Part shown: positions 11,252 to 26,200 of the stretch, piece after piece
Layout: each line of letters begins with the position of its first letter
Numbering within the stretch: the first letter of the stretch is position 1
NCBI GenBank assembly: GCA_963920525.1
Contig: OY986439.1
Location: forward strand, 32,681,819-32,745,818
Direction: 5' to 3'
DNA from: Dichetophora obliterata
Lineage: Eukaryota > Arthropoda > Insecta > Diptera > Sciomyzidae
Length of the DNA stretch: 64,000 nt
Made by a program: the position numbers and the translations under genes
Notes under the pieces: model-generated
The model's input: only the letters and a program-made list of their open reading frames with translations
Databases searched by the model: none
Told to the model about the DNA's origin: nothing

Positions 11252-14200
11252 TTATTTTGCTGGTGATAATTTATGATCGAACGCTATCCACATGCGTTCG
11301 TATTCCTGTTCAAATTGATTGACAATAGTTTTATTAGATGTTATTAAAATATTTTCCCAATTCCCACCGAAGCCCTGCAAGTAATCGGAAAGAAGAAGAA
11401 GGAATGAATGGTAAGTCAATAGATATTATTATTGCATAGGATAAGAAATGTTTGATGCAAAATTTAAGACTGCCTACCTGCATGGTCCAGTTGAGGGAAC
11501 CAGACATGAGTACACCGACAACGCGTTTCTTATCGTATTTTTTACCGTTGTTCTTAAGAACAGAAACCGCACGCAACGGACCATCGAGTATGCAAAATTT
11601 GTGATGCATTAACATAGTGGTTGAGGGGCAACGAACGGGTATGCCTGAAAAAGAGCAGATAATACATACATATTTTTTATTAGTGGAAATTTATTAAAAA
11701 TCTATAAACTACTATGTTTGTTTCGAAATATTTCTAAAAAATTAGGTTTAATCAGTTTGAAAAGCGTTGATTTTAGTTTTGCTAACTTCTTGTTAAGAAT
11801 AATTTGAGTGTAGCGGGATTAAGGTCAAAAAAATATTTTTTTAACTAAAATAAATCTTATCGAACGAAATATTGTATTTAGATTATTAAATAAAATCAAA
11901 AGTTTTCTTTTAATGAAGATATTTTTGACCTTGAGCCCGATACACTTAAGTTATAATACAAACAACAGGTCGATATAACTTAGAAAACATACAATTTTCT
12001 AAGAGTATTAAAAAGCATTAAAAATAATTCTTTGCATTATCCTATTAATGACAACGTATGATGATATCGTCCCATTCATGCCAAAAACGACAATGTGCAT
12101 TTTTATGTTTTTTGGGAAATCGAGTTTATAGATTGAAATGACTCAGAAAAATAGAAAAAATCAAATTTTTCTTCAAATTTCTTTTTGTCACTGGATGGTG
12201 CATGCCTTCGTAATAAACAGTGAAAATTTGATTCTCGCTGCTCAACGAAATCATAAAAAAAATACTTTTTGTGCAACCATTTAACGTTTATTGCTATAAA
12301 ATTGTGTTAAAATAATTGTTTATTACGAAGGCATGCACCATCCAGTGATAAAAAGAAATATGGAGAAAAAGATGATTTTTCTATTTTTCTGAGTCATTTG
12401 AATCTTTAAACTCGATTTCCCAAAAAACATAAAAATGCACATTGGCGTTTTTGGCAAGAAAAAATATTCAAAAAATCACATAGGTGGTTTTAGCATCGAA
12501 TTTTAGGATTTTTTCTAAATCTAATTGGATTTTCTTATTTTGAGGGAAAATTCTATGCTACGAAATGCATCGGATGCAATTAAAAACTCAAAACCAATTT
12601 ATTTTCACATTGCCGTTTTTGGCATGAAGGGGACGATATATCATACGCGATGAAATCATTTTTCAGAAATTCCTCAAAAATTCGCAGCCACTGTAAAGCT
12701 TTTGCTTCCAACATGTGAGAAAGCTGCAAGTATGCTTTTTCCAAATAAGGTTTTAAAATTGACATTTAACGCCTTTTTGTTTATTTTTTCGCACCAGTTC
12801 GTGCGGTATGTTATATATACTAGTATCGCCTGTGACTGAAATTCGACCAACCTTCTGAAATTTCAACAGTTTTTTCTAGTTCTGAGGCATGACCTTGATT
12901 TAAGAATGTGCTGTACTAAGAAAAACTTAAGTTTCAAATTATTGCAATAATTTTGATATAAAAATAGTCGAAATTTTTTTAAAAATATCAGTAAAAACAT
13001 TGCCCATAAAAACTTTCGTACACCGTTATTTTTCACAACCAGGGCTTTTCATGTAAAAATACATTGTACTGAGAAAAGCTATAGTTTTCAAGATATCGCC
13101 ATAACTTTGATGTCAAAATAAAGTGAATTTTTCAGAATTTACTATTTATAATAAATTTCACCATACATTCACACATGTTACATACAAAAATGCTTATTAT
13201 AGGGTATTCGTAAGAGATAGCGAAAAAATTTTTTGTACATTGTATTAGTGTCGAAAATTTTCTCTTACACCATGTTCTTCCATTTTTTTATAGTTTAGAT
13301 TTTACTTAAGATATATTCTTTAAACGCTAATATTTCAGGTCAAATCTCACAAAAATATTCAGTGAACTCCTTCTCCCTACTCTAATCCTTTAAAAAAAAT
13401 AGAAAATCGGTTCGGAAATACGGAAGAACTGTTTCTCCCACGCATATTTCTATAAGAGCGTGAAGATAAATTCGTCAATCCGACGCTAACTTAGCAAAGA
13501 CTCAAACCAAAATTTTTGCTCCGAAAAAAGTTAAATTCGTACTTTTTGCTAAGTACGAATTAAATTTTGGGAAGAAATTTCCTCCCAAAATCAAAATCGT
13601 TCTTTTTGCTAAGTACGAATTTAATTTTGGGAAGAAATTTCCTCCCAAAATTAAAATCGTTCTTTTTGCAAAGTACGAATTTAACTTTTGGGAGGAAATT
13701 AAATTCGTTCTTTTTACAAAGTACGAATTTAACTTATGGGAGGAAATTAAATTCGTTCTATTTGCAAAGTACGAGATTAACTTTTGATTCGAATAAAGCT
13801 TTTGGCACAGTTTTGAGTTTACAATTATGACTTTTGCCATAAACATTTTTTAAAAAATAGTGAAATTGGAGTTCATGGTATTAAGGTTCAATGCCAAAAT
13901 TCTCAAAATCTGTATGGAAAATGTTTTTGTTATGCATATCATTTTACAGGTAATTAAAGCACCTTTCCAACGATATATACTTTAGTACTTCGGACCTAAC
14001 ATTCACTACTTTTAAAAAATGTTTATGACAAAAGTCTTAATTGTGCACTCAAAATTGTGCCAAAAGCTAAATTCGAATCAAAAGTTAATCTTGTACTTTG
14101 CAAATAGAACGAATTTAATTTCCTCCCATAAGTTAAATTCGTACTTTGTAAAAATAACGAATTTTATTTCCCCCCAAAAGTTAAATTCGTACTTTGCAAA

Positions 14201-17200
14201 AAGAACGATTTTAATTTTGGGAGGAAATTTCTTCCCAAAATTAAATTCGTACTTAGCAAAAAGTACGAATTTAACTTTTTGCGGAGCAAAAATTTTGGTT
14301 TGAGTCTTTGCTAAGTTAGCGTCGGATTGACGAATTTATCTTCACGCACTTTATTTCTATATACAGTATCGCCAGTGGTCAAAATTCGACCACCTTTCTG
14401 AAATTTCAATCGCTTTTCTAATTCTGAGGCATTGACCTTGCCTTAAGAAAATGTGTTGCACTAAGAAAATCTTAAGTTACGAGAGAAAGCAACAGTTTTC
14501 GAGATATCGTCATAACTTTTATATCAAAATTTTTCAGAATTTGCTGTTCGTAAAATAAAAAAATTTACTATAAAAAATGCTTATTGGGTATCCGTAAGAG
14601 ATAGTGAAAAATGTTTTTCCTACATTGTATTTATATCTAAAATTTCCACCTACGCCATGTTCTTCTATTTCTTATAGTTTAGGTTTTTCTTCAGAAATAT
14701 GCTCATATTTCAGGTCAAAGGTCACATAACTATTCGGTGAACTTCTTCTCCCTACTCTAATTTTAAAAAATTTAAAAAATTATCAAAATCGGTTCAGACA
14801 AACGGAAGAACTGTTTCTCCTACGCCTATTTTTATATGTAACGAAATGGCTCAAAACATAGATTTGTGTATTTAACATTGGAGTGGTTTAAAATATTTGA
14901 AAATTTTTTCCCAGAAATTATTTCTTGAGCTGTAGATTTTTGTAAAAAATTTAAAAACCACATTTTGAAAAATTAAATTTTCATCAAAAAATCATAGGGT
15001 GATTTTCGATGATAGAAACTGTTTTTTGCATTATGTGTCAAAAAGAAGAAATTTTAGCTAATAAATGATATGTCATATGAAAAAGTGTGAAAAAAGAAAA
15101 TTTTATAAGAAAAAAAAAAATTACAACAAAAACGTTTGGCCTATTTTTTGAGCAAAAACTTAATATTTTAGAGGTTTTTTAAAACCATATAAAACATTGA
15201 ATAGGTGAGATAACGGTTAATCTTTTCTTATTTCTCCAAAGTCTTTTAATTGACATTTCAGACAAAAAAAAATTGTTCCAAATCGATTAAGAAATGGCTG
15301 AGATATTTGCTTGCAAAGTCAAAACTTGAAATTTCAATAGTTTTTTTCTCATTCTGAGGCGATGACCCTGCTTCAAGGAAATACGTTGTACTGAGAAGAT
15401 ATAAATTTTTCGAGATATCTAAATAATTTTAGTGTCATTTTAAGGGGATTTTTTTAACATACTATCCATGGAAAATATTACCAAAAAAGCTTTCCGTTGT
15501 GTTCAACGACTTTTCATACAAAATACGTTATACTGAGAACATTTATAGTTTTCGAGATATCGCTTTAATTTTTATGTCAAAATAACAGAAAATTTTTAGA
15601 CTTTACTATTTGTAAGAAATTTCAATATGACAATATATATTCACTCTCCTTGTATAAAAAAGTTCTTATTGTAAGGTATCCGTAAGAGATGGCGCAAAAT
15701 GTCGCAAGTATTTTTTGCACACCATCAATGTCTAAAATTCCCTCTGACATTATATTCTTCCATGTGTTACAATTGAGCTTTTATTTAATAAATGCAATTT
15801 TTACGCTCATATTTCAGGTCGAAGGTCACCAGTCTAAAATATAATCATACTGTACAGCCAGATCTTTCATTTGATACCTTATTCACCATTCTACCTTTTC
15901 CTAGCCCTGAGATTCCTTACTAAAAATAATACAAACTTTCAACGTTAATATTTCACGTCAGAGGTCATAAATTTAAAATCTAAAATGATTACGTACATAA
16001 AGAGCGCAGTACCTTTCGAATGATTGAAATTTCATTCCCTTATTCTAAAATTAATATCGAAAAAGTGTACGACAACATTTGATGTTTGCCTATTAATACA
16101 TAAGATTACGCAAACGCAAATTTTGTCCGGCGTAAGGCTTTTTAAGTACAAATCCAATCTTAATAAATTTAGTACTTTTTGGTAGGTTTAGACCTGCAGA
16201 TGTGCAAACTGAACTTTTTATTTCTTAAAAATTTATATTTTTTAAGTTATAGCGAGTTAAAGTTAGCATATTATTGCTGTTGTTATGTTGCTTTTTTTCT
16301 TCTTAATTTCAGCATATGCCTAAAAATATGTGAGGTATTTAGCCACATCTATCGGCTAATAGCTATGAAACTGTTATACTGACGAATAATCTTTTATAAT
16401 TTCACACAGCTAAAACCAGTGATGCCAACCCAAAGAGAGTAAAAATTCACAAATGCAACATAACAAATCCGTGTAAATCCGTGTTAGCAAATTTATATAT
16501 TTTTTTTTTAAATTCAAAACTAAAAGCTAATAAAAAATTACTCAATTGATGTCATTAATAGTTTTTTACAAACTTTTTGTATATTTGAATTTTTTTATAA
16601 AATTTGCATTAAACTTATAAAAATTACAAACAACGTAAAACATAACTAAAAGTAAAAATAGTTAACAACTATTACTTTAGTTATGCTACTATAACTAAAA
16701 CTTAAACACCTAACATAAAACGTAACTTTTCTTTATTTTAATGGAACGTTAGATTTTTTAATCTTATTTTAATTACCAAGAAAAGAGATAATATAATTAA
16801 AAAAATGCATTAGGTTAAAGTTAAAAGCCTACGCTATGAAATTAAAATTTTTTAAATTTCTCTTCTTTGTATTTTTTTTATTTCTCTACCTACAGACCCC
16901 TTATGCGTTTATGATTATTATACGCATTGCCGCACCCAAATCTTTTAAATTTTTTTAAAACTTCATAGTTTTCCACCTAATATTAATACAAATTTATGAT
17001 GAAAATTTCAAAAACGTAACTTAACGGGTTCTGGTGGTGAGCATTTATGGGTTAAGCAGGGTACACTTTAGCGATCATATGAGTAAATGACACTTTTGTT
17101 CAAATTCTTTCTATTTGCGAAAGTTCTCGTGTGCGGCCACTCTTTTTCGTCAGTCAATAAAAATATTTGTCGTTGACTGTTGACTGACGAAAAAGAATGG

Positions 17201-20200
17201 CCACACAAAAATGTTTGTGGTTGAGTGACAGTCAGAGTACATCGTGGTATAAGTAACCAAAAAAAAAAATTACAACAAAAACGTTTGGCCTATTTTTTGA
17301 GCAAAAACTTAATATTTTAGAGGTTTTTTAAAACCATATAAAACATTGAATAGGTGAGATAACGGTTAATCTTTTCTTATTTCTCCAAAGTCTTTTAATT
17401 GACATTTCAGACAAAAAAAAATTGTTCCAAATCGATTAAGAAATGGCTGAGATATTTGCTTGCAAAGTCAAAACTTGAAATTTCAATAGTTTTTTTCTCA
17501 TTCTGAGGCGATGACCCTGCTTCAAGGAAATACGTTGTACTGAGAAGATATAAATTTTTCGAGATATCTAAATAATTTTAGTGTCATTTTAAGGGGATTT
17601 TTTTAACATACTATCCATGGAAAATATTACCAAAAAAGCTTTCCGTTGTGTTCAACGACTTTTCATACAAAATACGTTATACTGAGAACATTTATAGTTT
17701 TCGAGATATCGCTTTAATTTTTATGTCAAAATAACAGAAAATTTTTAGACTTTACTATTTGTAAGAAATTTCAATATGACAATATATATTCACTCTCCTT
17801 GTATAAAAAAGTTCTTATTGTAAGGTATCCGTAAGAGATGGCGCAAAATGTCGCAAGTATTTTTTGCACACCATCAATGTCTAAAATTCCCTCTGACATT
17901 ATATTCTTCCATGTGTTACAATTGAGCTTTTATTTAATAAATGCAATTTTTACGCTCATATTTCAGGTCGAAGGTCACCAGTCTAAAATATAATCATACT
18001 GTACAGCCAGATCTTTCATTTGATACCTTATTCACCATTCTACCTTTTCCTAGCCCTGAGATTCCTTACTAAAAATAATACAAACTTTCAACGTTAATAT
18101 TTCACGTCAGAGGTCATAAATTTAAAATCTAAAATGATTACGTACATAAAGAGCGCAGTACCTTTCGAATGATTGAAATTTCATTCCCTTATTCTAAAAT
18201 TAATATCGAAAAAGTGTACGACAACATTTGATGTTTGCCTATTAATACATAAGATTACGCAAACGCAAATTTTGTCCGGCGTAAGGCTTTTTAAGTACAA
18301 ATCCAATCTTAATAAATTTAGTACTTTTTGGTAGGTTTAGACCTGCAGATGTGCAAACTGAACTTTTTATTTCTTAAAAATTTATATTTTTTAAGTTATA
18401 GCGAGTTAAAGTTAGCATATTATTGCTGTTGTTATGTTGCTTTTTTTCTTCTTAATTTCAGCATATGCCTAAAAATATGTGAGGTATTTAGCCACATCTA
18501 TCGGCTAATAGCTATGAAACTGTTATACTGACGAATAATCTTTTATAATTTCACACAGCTAAAACCAGTGATGCCAACCCAAAGAGAGTAAAAATTCACA
18601 AATGCAACATAACAAATCCGTGTAAATCCGTGTTAGCAAATTTATATATTTTTTTTTTAAATTCAAAACTAAAAGCTAATAAAAAATTACTCAATTGATG
18701 TCATTAATAGTTTTTTACAAACTTTTTGTATATTTGAATTTTTTTATAAAATTTGCATTAAACTTATAAAAATTACAAACAACGTAAAACATAACTAAAA
18801 GTAAAAATAGTTAACAACTATTACTTTAGTTATGCTACTATAACTAAAACTTAAACACCTAACATAAAACGTAACTTTTCTTTATTTTAATGGAACGTTA
18901 GATTTTTTAATCTTATTTTAATTACCAAGAAAAGAGATAATATAATTAAAAAAATGCATTAGGTTAAAGTTAAAAGCCTACGCTATGAAATTAAAATTTT
19001 TTAAATTTCTCTTCTTTGTATTTTTTTTATTTCTCTACCTACAGACCCCTTATGCGTTTATGATTATTATACGCATTGCCGCACCCAAATCTTTTAAATT
19101 TTTTTAAAACTTCATAGTTTTCCACCTAATATTAATACAAATTTATGATGAAAATTTCAAAAACGTAACTTAACGGGTTCTGGTGGTGAGCATTTATGGG
19201 TTAAGCAGGGTACACTTTAGCGATCATATGAGTAAATGACACTTTTGTTCAAATTCTTTCTATTTGCGAAAGTTCTCGTGTGCGGCCACTCTTTTTCGTC
19301 AGTCAATAAAAATATTTGTCGTTGACTGTTGACTGACGAAAAAGAATGGCCACACAAAAATGTTTGTGGTTGAGTGACAGTCAGAGTACATCGTGGTATA
19401 AGTAACTAGGTAGCATTGACTATTGCTTATTTTCTCTTCTACAAAGAAACCATCTCTTGTCAAAAACAGCTGTTAGTGAAATAAAGCAAAAATTTAAAAA
19501 AGTGTCAGAAACAAAGAGTACAAAAATTCACTGGTAGCATTCAGCGCGGTCAACAGTTGGAAACACAGAAAGAACGCAGAAAATTTGAGTGTAAAACCTT
19601 TGCATTTAAGAACTAAACAATTTAACTAAATTAAATAGTTTACAACTTTTCTGAGTAACAACACGATCAGAGAGAAACATCGTTCTATTTGTTTTTGACT
19701 GCTAGTGTGTACAGCAGAGAACTGAACAAGCCTAATTGAAGTCTATTACAAGTACTTGCTTAAAATACAAGTTCAAGCTAGCTTGAGCTTGATAATTTTG
19801 AATCAAGTATAGCTTGTAATTGAATATAAATAAGCACACGACAGCTTGCAACTTGACAATATGCTAGCTTACAAGCGAACGGAACGAAGTTTCAAGTAAA
19901 GGAAAGCTTAATGACTTCGGCAAAAAGCTTGCAATTGAAGAGAAGTATCCAATTAAAGCAAGTATCCAAAAAATTCAATGAACTTGTGTAGGAAAAGCTT
20001 AAGCGTATTATGACTTTTTAAGGGTTCTGCGGACTCCGTGGTTGGCAGTTTTAGGGGGTAGATGATTTCGGATCTGATGTCATAATTTAAAATTCAAGAT
20101 GGCGGATAGAGTTGCCACCTAATTTTTTTGTTATTTTTGCGAATCCTTTTCATTTTTAAATTCTGACAACGGATATAATGTCAGTCTTAAAATTTAAGAT

Positions 20201-23200
20201 GGAGGTTAGGATTGCCATCTAAATTTTTACCACAATATTGCCACCTAATATGTATTTTTAGGAGTTTTAAACATCATTTATCAGTGTTAAGGGGTCGCTG
20301 ATTTCGAATCTACAGTTAGAATTTTAAAATTCAAGATGGTGGATAGGGTTGCCACCTTAATTTTTTATTTTTACCAGCCCCGAATTCATAAAAATACAAA
20401 AAATTAAGGTAGCAACCCTATCCATCATCTTGAATTTTAAAATTCTGACTATAGATTCGAACTTAACTTAATTTGTACATTCTGATCGAAAACATATATG
20501 TTCTATTGGTGAATTGAAAATATAAGCCTCACTATGCATTAATGATAGTGATAGTGAAAAATTTTTCACTGAAAATGATATAAGAATAGTGGAAAAAAAT
20601 TATAATGGCTTTAAAGTAATTTTATAAGACACACTGTTCTCAAAAATTTTCAGCCTGAAAGTATGCACAGAAAATATTTTTGATACTTATCAGCGACAAT
20701 ATTGGGTTTTGACAATAGTAAGTACGTTTTTGATCTAACCTTTTTTTTCATCCTTTCATAAAAAATGTATGACGAATTTAATGAAATTTAATGAAAAAAT
20801 ATAATTGTATCAGCCGCGAAACAACACCTGAGTTGCTACGTATATGATGGTTGCAAGGCCAATTTGTTAAGTTGAACTAATTTTTCAACACTGCTTCAAT
20901 ACGTAAAGTGTTATTTAAAGTGGTACATTTTTATTTTGCAAAAATCAAGTGTATAAGAGAAAAAGTGCTTTCGGCAAAAGGCTCCAAAAAAGAAGTTTGC
21001 GGAGGACCTGTCGTAGGACAGGTTTCTATACTCAATGCAGGGCCGTAGCCAGGATGAACATATGGGGGGTAGGGTTTTGATGAACATTTTTTTTTATTCA
21101 AAATTAAAATATACAAGTTTTTGTTTCATTTCATTTTTAAGATAAGTTTTTTGCATATTTTACATGCACATAAGTAAATATATTGCGGTGCCTCGACTTA
21201 CATAAGAAAAAGTTTCATTTGAACCCCTCTAAAAATTGACCTTAGAGCTATAACGATTCCCAAAATATTTTGACTATTACGATAGCCGCCAGTGCGCTAA
21301 AACATTTTGCTAAAACATTTTGCAAAAACCGCCAAAAATCATGTTTTTCGTAAATATATTGGCTGGTAGAATAGTTGAAAAAAAATAAACTGTCAGATAT
21401 TAAAAGGCCGGAAAAGGTTCTTCCAATCTGCATCAAAAAATTTTTAAGTTTTGCAATAGCATTAAAGATAATGTTGTTTTTCATACCATTTTTAAATTTT
21501 TTAATTTATTAATTTAATTTATTTTCACTAAAAAAACTTCATTGCTTTTAATGCAATCCTCACTTTCAAGATATCGTTGGGAAGGTTTTGAGTACTTGCA
21601 TTCATATCCAAAATTTCTAAAATTAATACACATTAAAGCTAAAATATTAAATAATAAAATAAGCACCTTCTGAAAAATGTTTGTAAGAAATTAAAAAAAA
21701 AATAAAAATTAAGTTATTTGAATTTTGAAAGTTTTTGTATTAAAATAAAATAAAAAATTATTATTGTAAATTATAACAAATTATTGTAAGAAATTAAAAA
21801 AAAAATAAAAATTAAGTTATTTGAATTTTGAAATTTTTTGTATGGAAATAAAATCAAAAATTATTAAAAAATTAAATGCATTATTTTGTATCACGAAAAA
21901 GCACACTAACGATAAAAAAGACACGAGAAACAATATAAATTTGTATGGAAAAAATAAAAAGTAAGAACAATTTTTTAAAAGTAAGCTTTTATTTACGTGA
22001 ACTAAAAAGAAAAAATAAATTAAACTGACATTTGTCATATATGTACAGTGGTGGTCACGAATTTAGCACACACTGTGTTATTAACTCTAATTTGAAATTT
22101 TTTACATCTTAGCTTGAGAATTGTAATCAAATATTTTTTGTTGAGTATTGTTTATGAAGTTAACTCTATGTACCGTTAGTTGGTTTCTTAGTTATTCTTA
22201 AATTTTCTGACATATTTCAAGTTGTATGAATCAATGTGGTTTAAATGCTGGACACGAATTTAGCACAGATTAGAATTACTGCTCCATATCGTATTTTATT
22301 TTCGTTAATTAAACTTTACTAGTAAAATATACTAAATTTATTAAGTTTCTATTTGAGTTCTAATAAAAAATTGCAGAAAGATATGGCGAAAGGCTACTGA
22401 TGTTCAGAGGCTCAGCGGCATTTGATTCAGCAAATGAAAAATGGTGGAAGCACAGTTTCAGAGCTTGCTCTGCTTCTTAGATGTTCGTGAAAGTTATTAT
22501 ATAACGCATTACAACATGTAGAGCAGTATTAGAGCATTAAAATGTAAAATAGCGACCAAGAGCGCGAAAAACAATAGCAAGAGAGGGCCTTTTGATTTAT
22601 AGAGCTTCACTTAGTGATCCTTTTAAGACCTCAAATAAAATTTAAAATTAAATTTCATCAAAATATGGCATAAATGTATCCTAAAAAGGCATAAGAAGAC
22701 GCTTGAATGAAAACAATTTCCGTAGCTTTATAGCCCTACAAACATTACATGTGTCGAAAAAAAATATTAAATGCAGTCTTGCGTTTGCAAAAGAATATTT
22801 AAAAAGTCAACGAATTTTTGGAAAAATGTGCTTTGGAGGGATAAACCAAAGTTTTCCCGGTTCGCATCTGACAGCATACAATATGTGTGGCGTCCTCAAA
22901 ACATGCTACACAATCCAAAGTACACGCTCAAGACGATTAAACAGGGTGGCTGAAATGTTATGGTATGGGCGGCGTTTTCTTGGCACGGAGTTTGTCCAAT
23001 TGTTAAAATTTACCAAAAAATGGATCAGCACGCTTACACAAACGTACTTGTCAATACCATGATACCATTTCAAGAGGATAATTTCCCACTTTAATGGCGT
23101 TTTATGCAGGATAATGATCCAAAGCACAGTGCTCACATAGTTAAGAGTTGCTTGGAAGACAAACATATTGATATTTTGAAGTGGCCATCGCAATCATCGG

Positions 23201-26200
23201 ACTTAAACCCGATTGAGAATCTGTGGAGGGATGTCGAGCAGCAAATACTAACAGTAAAATCCAAAAATTTGCCAGATTTGTTTAGGAAAATCCAAAGGAT
23301 TCGTTATAGTATTCCAAAGTACCGTTGTGAGGCTTTGGTCAAAAGTTTACCAAGGATATGAGATGCGCTAATTAAGAATAAGGGATTTCCTACGAAATAT
23401 TGAGTTTTATGCAATCAATTTTGATTATATTTTTCATCCTAGACATTTTTTCGCTCGTGTGCTAAATTCATGACCAAGTCGAAATGCTTATTTTTAATTT
23501 TTATTTGATTTTAAGTCCTATAGGAAAATGTTTTGAAATAAAAAAATGTATATAAGATAAAGAAGACATAATAAATACACTAAAAACAGTTAATTAAAAA
23601 TTTACAACAAATAAATAGAAAATATAAGTATTCACTTTACTTTTTTAAGTGTGCTAAATTCGTGACCACCACTGTATATTAGTGTGCCTCGACCTCTGTG
23701 GGGGGAAAAAGTTGTCATTGCCATTGACTTAAAATTAACCTTGACCGATTCTAAGACTAATGTACAATATTTTTTGGCTGTAACGATAGCCGCCAGTGAG
23801 CTAAACTATTTTGTAAAAACCGCCAAAAACCATGTTTTTCAAAAAAATATTAGCTGGTGTAATAGTTACAAATAAACAAATGGTCGGAAATAGTAGTACT
23901 GAAGAAGATATTCCAATCTGATATAAATAATTTTGCGGCCTGACCGAAGATATTGCGAATTTTAATGAAAATTTTTTACTTTTTATACCCCACGTTTAAA
24001 AAACGTAAAAACGTGACAAAATTAATATACCCCCATATTAATTTTGACACTCCGTTTGTAACGCCGATAAGGAGGCGTGGCCGGTATAGAAAAGTATATA
24101 TATTCCTGATCAGCATCACCTCCTGAGTCGATTTAGCCATGTCCGTCTGTTCGTCTGTGTCCACGATAGCAGCCGTAATTTTTGAGCTATCATAATTCAA
24201 AATATAAGCTTTTTATACAAAAATGGAGGTCAAGTTCGAATCTGAGCAAAATCGGATGAAAACCACGCCTACCTCCCATACAAAGTGACTTAACCTAAAC
24301 GGTAAGATCTCTTTAATCCACAAAAATCAATTTAATGACTTCAAATTTCGCAGTGTCTTAAATATTTAATATTTATTTTGAGTATTAAATTTGTAAAAAT
24401 CAGTTGAAAACCACACCTACCTCCCATACAAAGTGACTTAACCAAAACGGGAAAATCTCCTTAAATTTCACAAAAATCAATTTAATGACTTCAAATTTCG
24501 CACAATGTCTTAAATATTGAATATTTATTTTGAGTATTAAATTTGTAAAAATCGGATGAAAACCACGCCTACCTTCCATACAAAGTGACTTAACCAAAAC
24601 GGGAAAATTTCTTTAAATATATTTTACAGTTTGCTTAAGGCTTTATATTTACTCTAATTCGGCCGCGGGGTATTTTAACTTCGGCCCAGTCGAAGATAAT
24701 TCCTTACTAGTTTTTTTTTATTTTAACTAAAATTCATATAACTTCTTTTTTTGCCACCTAAAAACCTTTTATATTGGTGAAAATTCAGGGAAAAAAGTAT
24801 CACTAGCTAAAAATTGGTCGCTGATTCCAAATCCGTCATTAATATTTAAAAAAAAAACCACAGCGTTGCCACCTAAAAATTTCTTAATTTGCATGCTTTA
24901 TATATGTGATTTTTTATATATTATTATTTTAATGGTATGAAATTTAAGAAATTTTGTTAAGGAACATATAGAAAAAGTCAATATCTTTCCAACGATACCG
25001 TGAAAACTAGGATCGCTTAAAAAATAGTACAGTTATTTGAGTTTTAGTTAAAATAAAATAAAAAAAAGTCAAAAATGTTCATTAAAATTCGCAATTTATT
25101 TGGTCAAGTGGCAAAGGTTTGTAATTTTTTGAATTAGATTGGAAGATCTTTTTCAGTACTACTATTTCCGACCATTTGTTTATTTGTTACTACTACCCCA
25201 GCTAATATTTTTACGGATAATTTGATTTTTTTAGGTTTTTTCAAAGTAAATTACTTTCACTGCCGACTATCGTTACAGCCAAAAAATGTTGTGCATTCGT
25301 CTTAGAATAGAATAGTTTATTTTAAGTCGATGGCAAGGACAACTTTTTTTTGATGAGGCACCCTAATGTATATAGTAGGTATATTATAGATTCAGAAGAA
25401 CCACTCTCTTGGTTACTCATCATCATAATAAAAGCTTACTCCAATAAGTAAGTTCTGGGGACGAATATATTTTTAGAAATCATCAAAATGTAAAATACAT
25501 TTAAATTTCAAATAACTTGAGGCACCGATGTCCGCGATCCGTTATAAAGGTTTACTAGACAATATCAGTGCCTATTATTGAAGTACGCTTTTATTATGGT
25601 GATGAGTAACCAAGGGAGAGGTTCTTCTGAATCTATAATATACCTACTATATACATATATGACAAATGTTCGTTTAATTTATTTTTTCTTTTTAGTTCAC
25701 GTAAATGAAAGCTTATTTTTACAATTTTTTTTTTACTTTTTAGTCTTAAAAGTTTATTATTTAAATCTTTTATTTTCAAAACCCTTACGTCTTTGTATTT
25801 GTGGGCGGTAAAAGGGGGTGTTGCCAAATTTTTTCGCAAGCCCCATCGCCTACTTGAAGGAAATTTACTGCCAAAATTTTAGCTGAATCAGCGTAGTAGT
25901 TTTGGAGACTTATAATTTTTATTGATTTGTGGGCGATAAAAGGGGGTTGTGGAAAACAATTTTATCATACTATTGCATTGTCACCGGACTTACATATGTA
26001 AGCTAAATTTCAGCTTAATCGGATATCAACAAGGGTTCGAAAAATGCTTTGCAAATTTTGACGGACATTCGAACGAAGCAAGTTAAATAAACGCTTATAA
26101 AAAAATTTAATGAAAAATCTGAAATAAATTTTAAAATATTTGCATCGAAAGTTAAAACTTAAAATTTGTAATCGTTTTTTTTTTTTGTAGTTTTTAAAAG

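Noticed and set aside
13502..14303. Repeat-protein genes with NSYFAKRTNLI-like units on both strands
   Set aside because: Periodic peptides arise from the tandem units of the foldback-like arms; mirrored on both strands.
16179..16382. A 67-codon gene present twice (also 18328-18531)
   Set aside because: Exact repetition is explained by the tandem duplication of non-coding DNA; no protein signature.
15110..19406. Two LTRs of a retrotransposon
   Set aside because: The copies are directly adjacent with no internal region, and I see no gag-pol remnants, primer-binding site or TG...CA ends.
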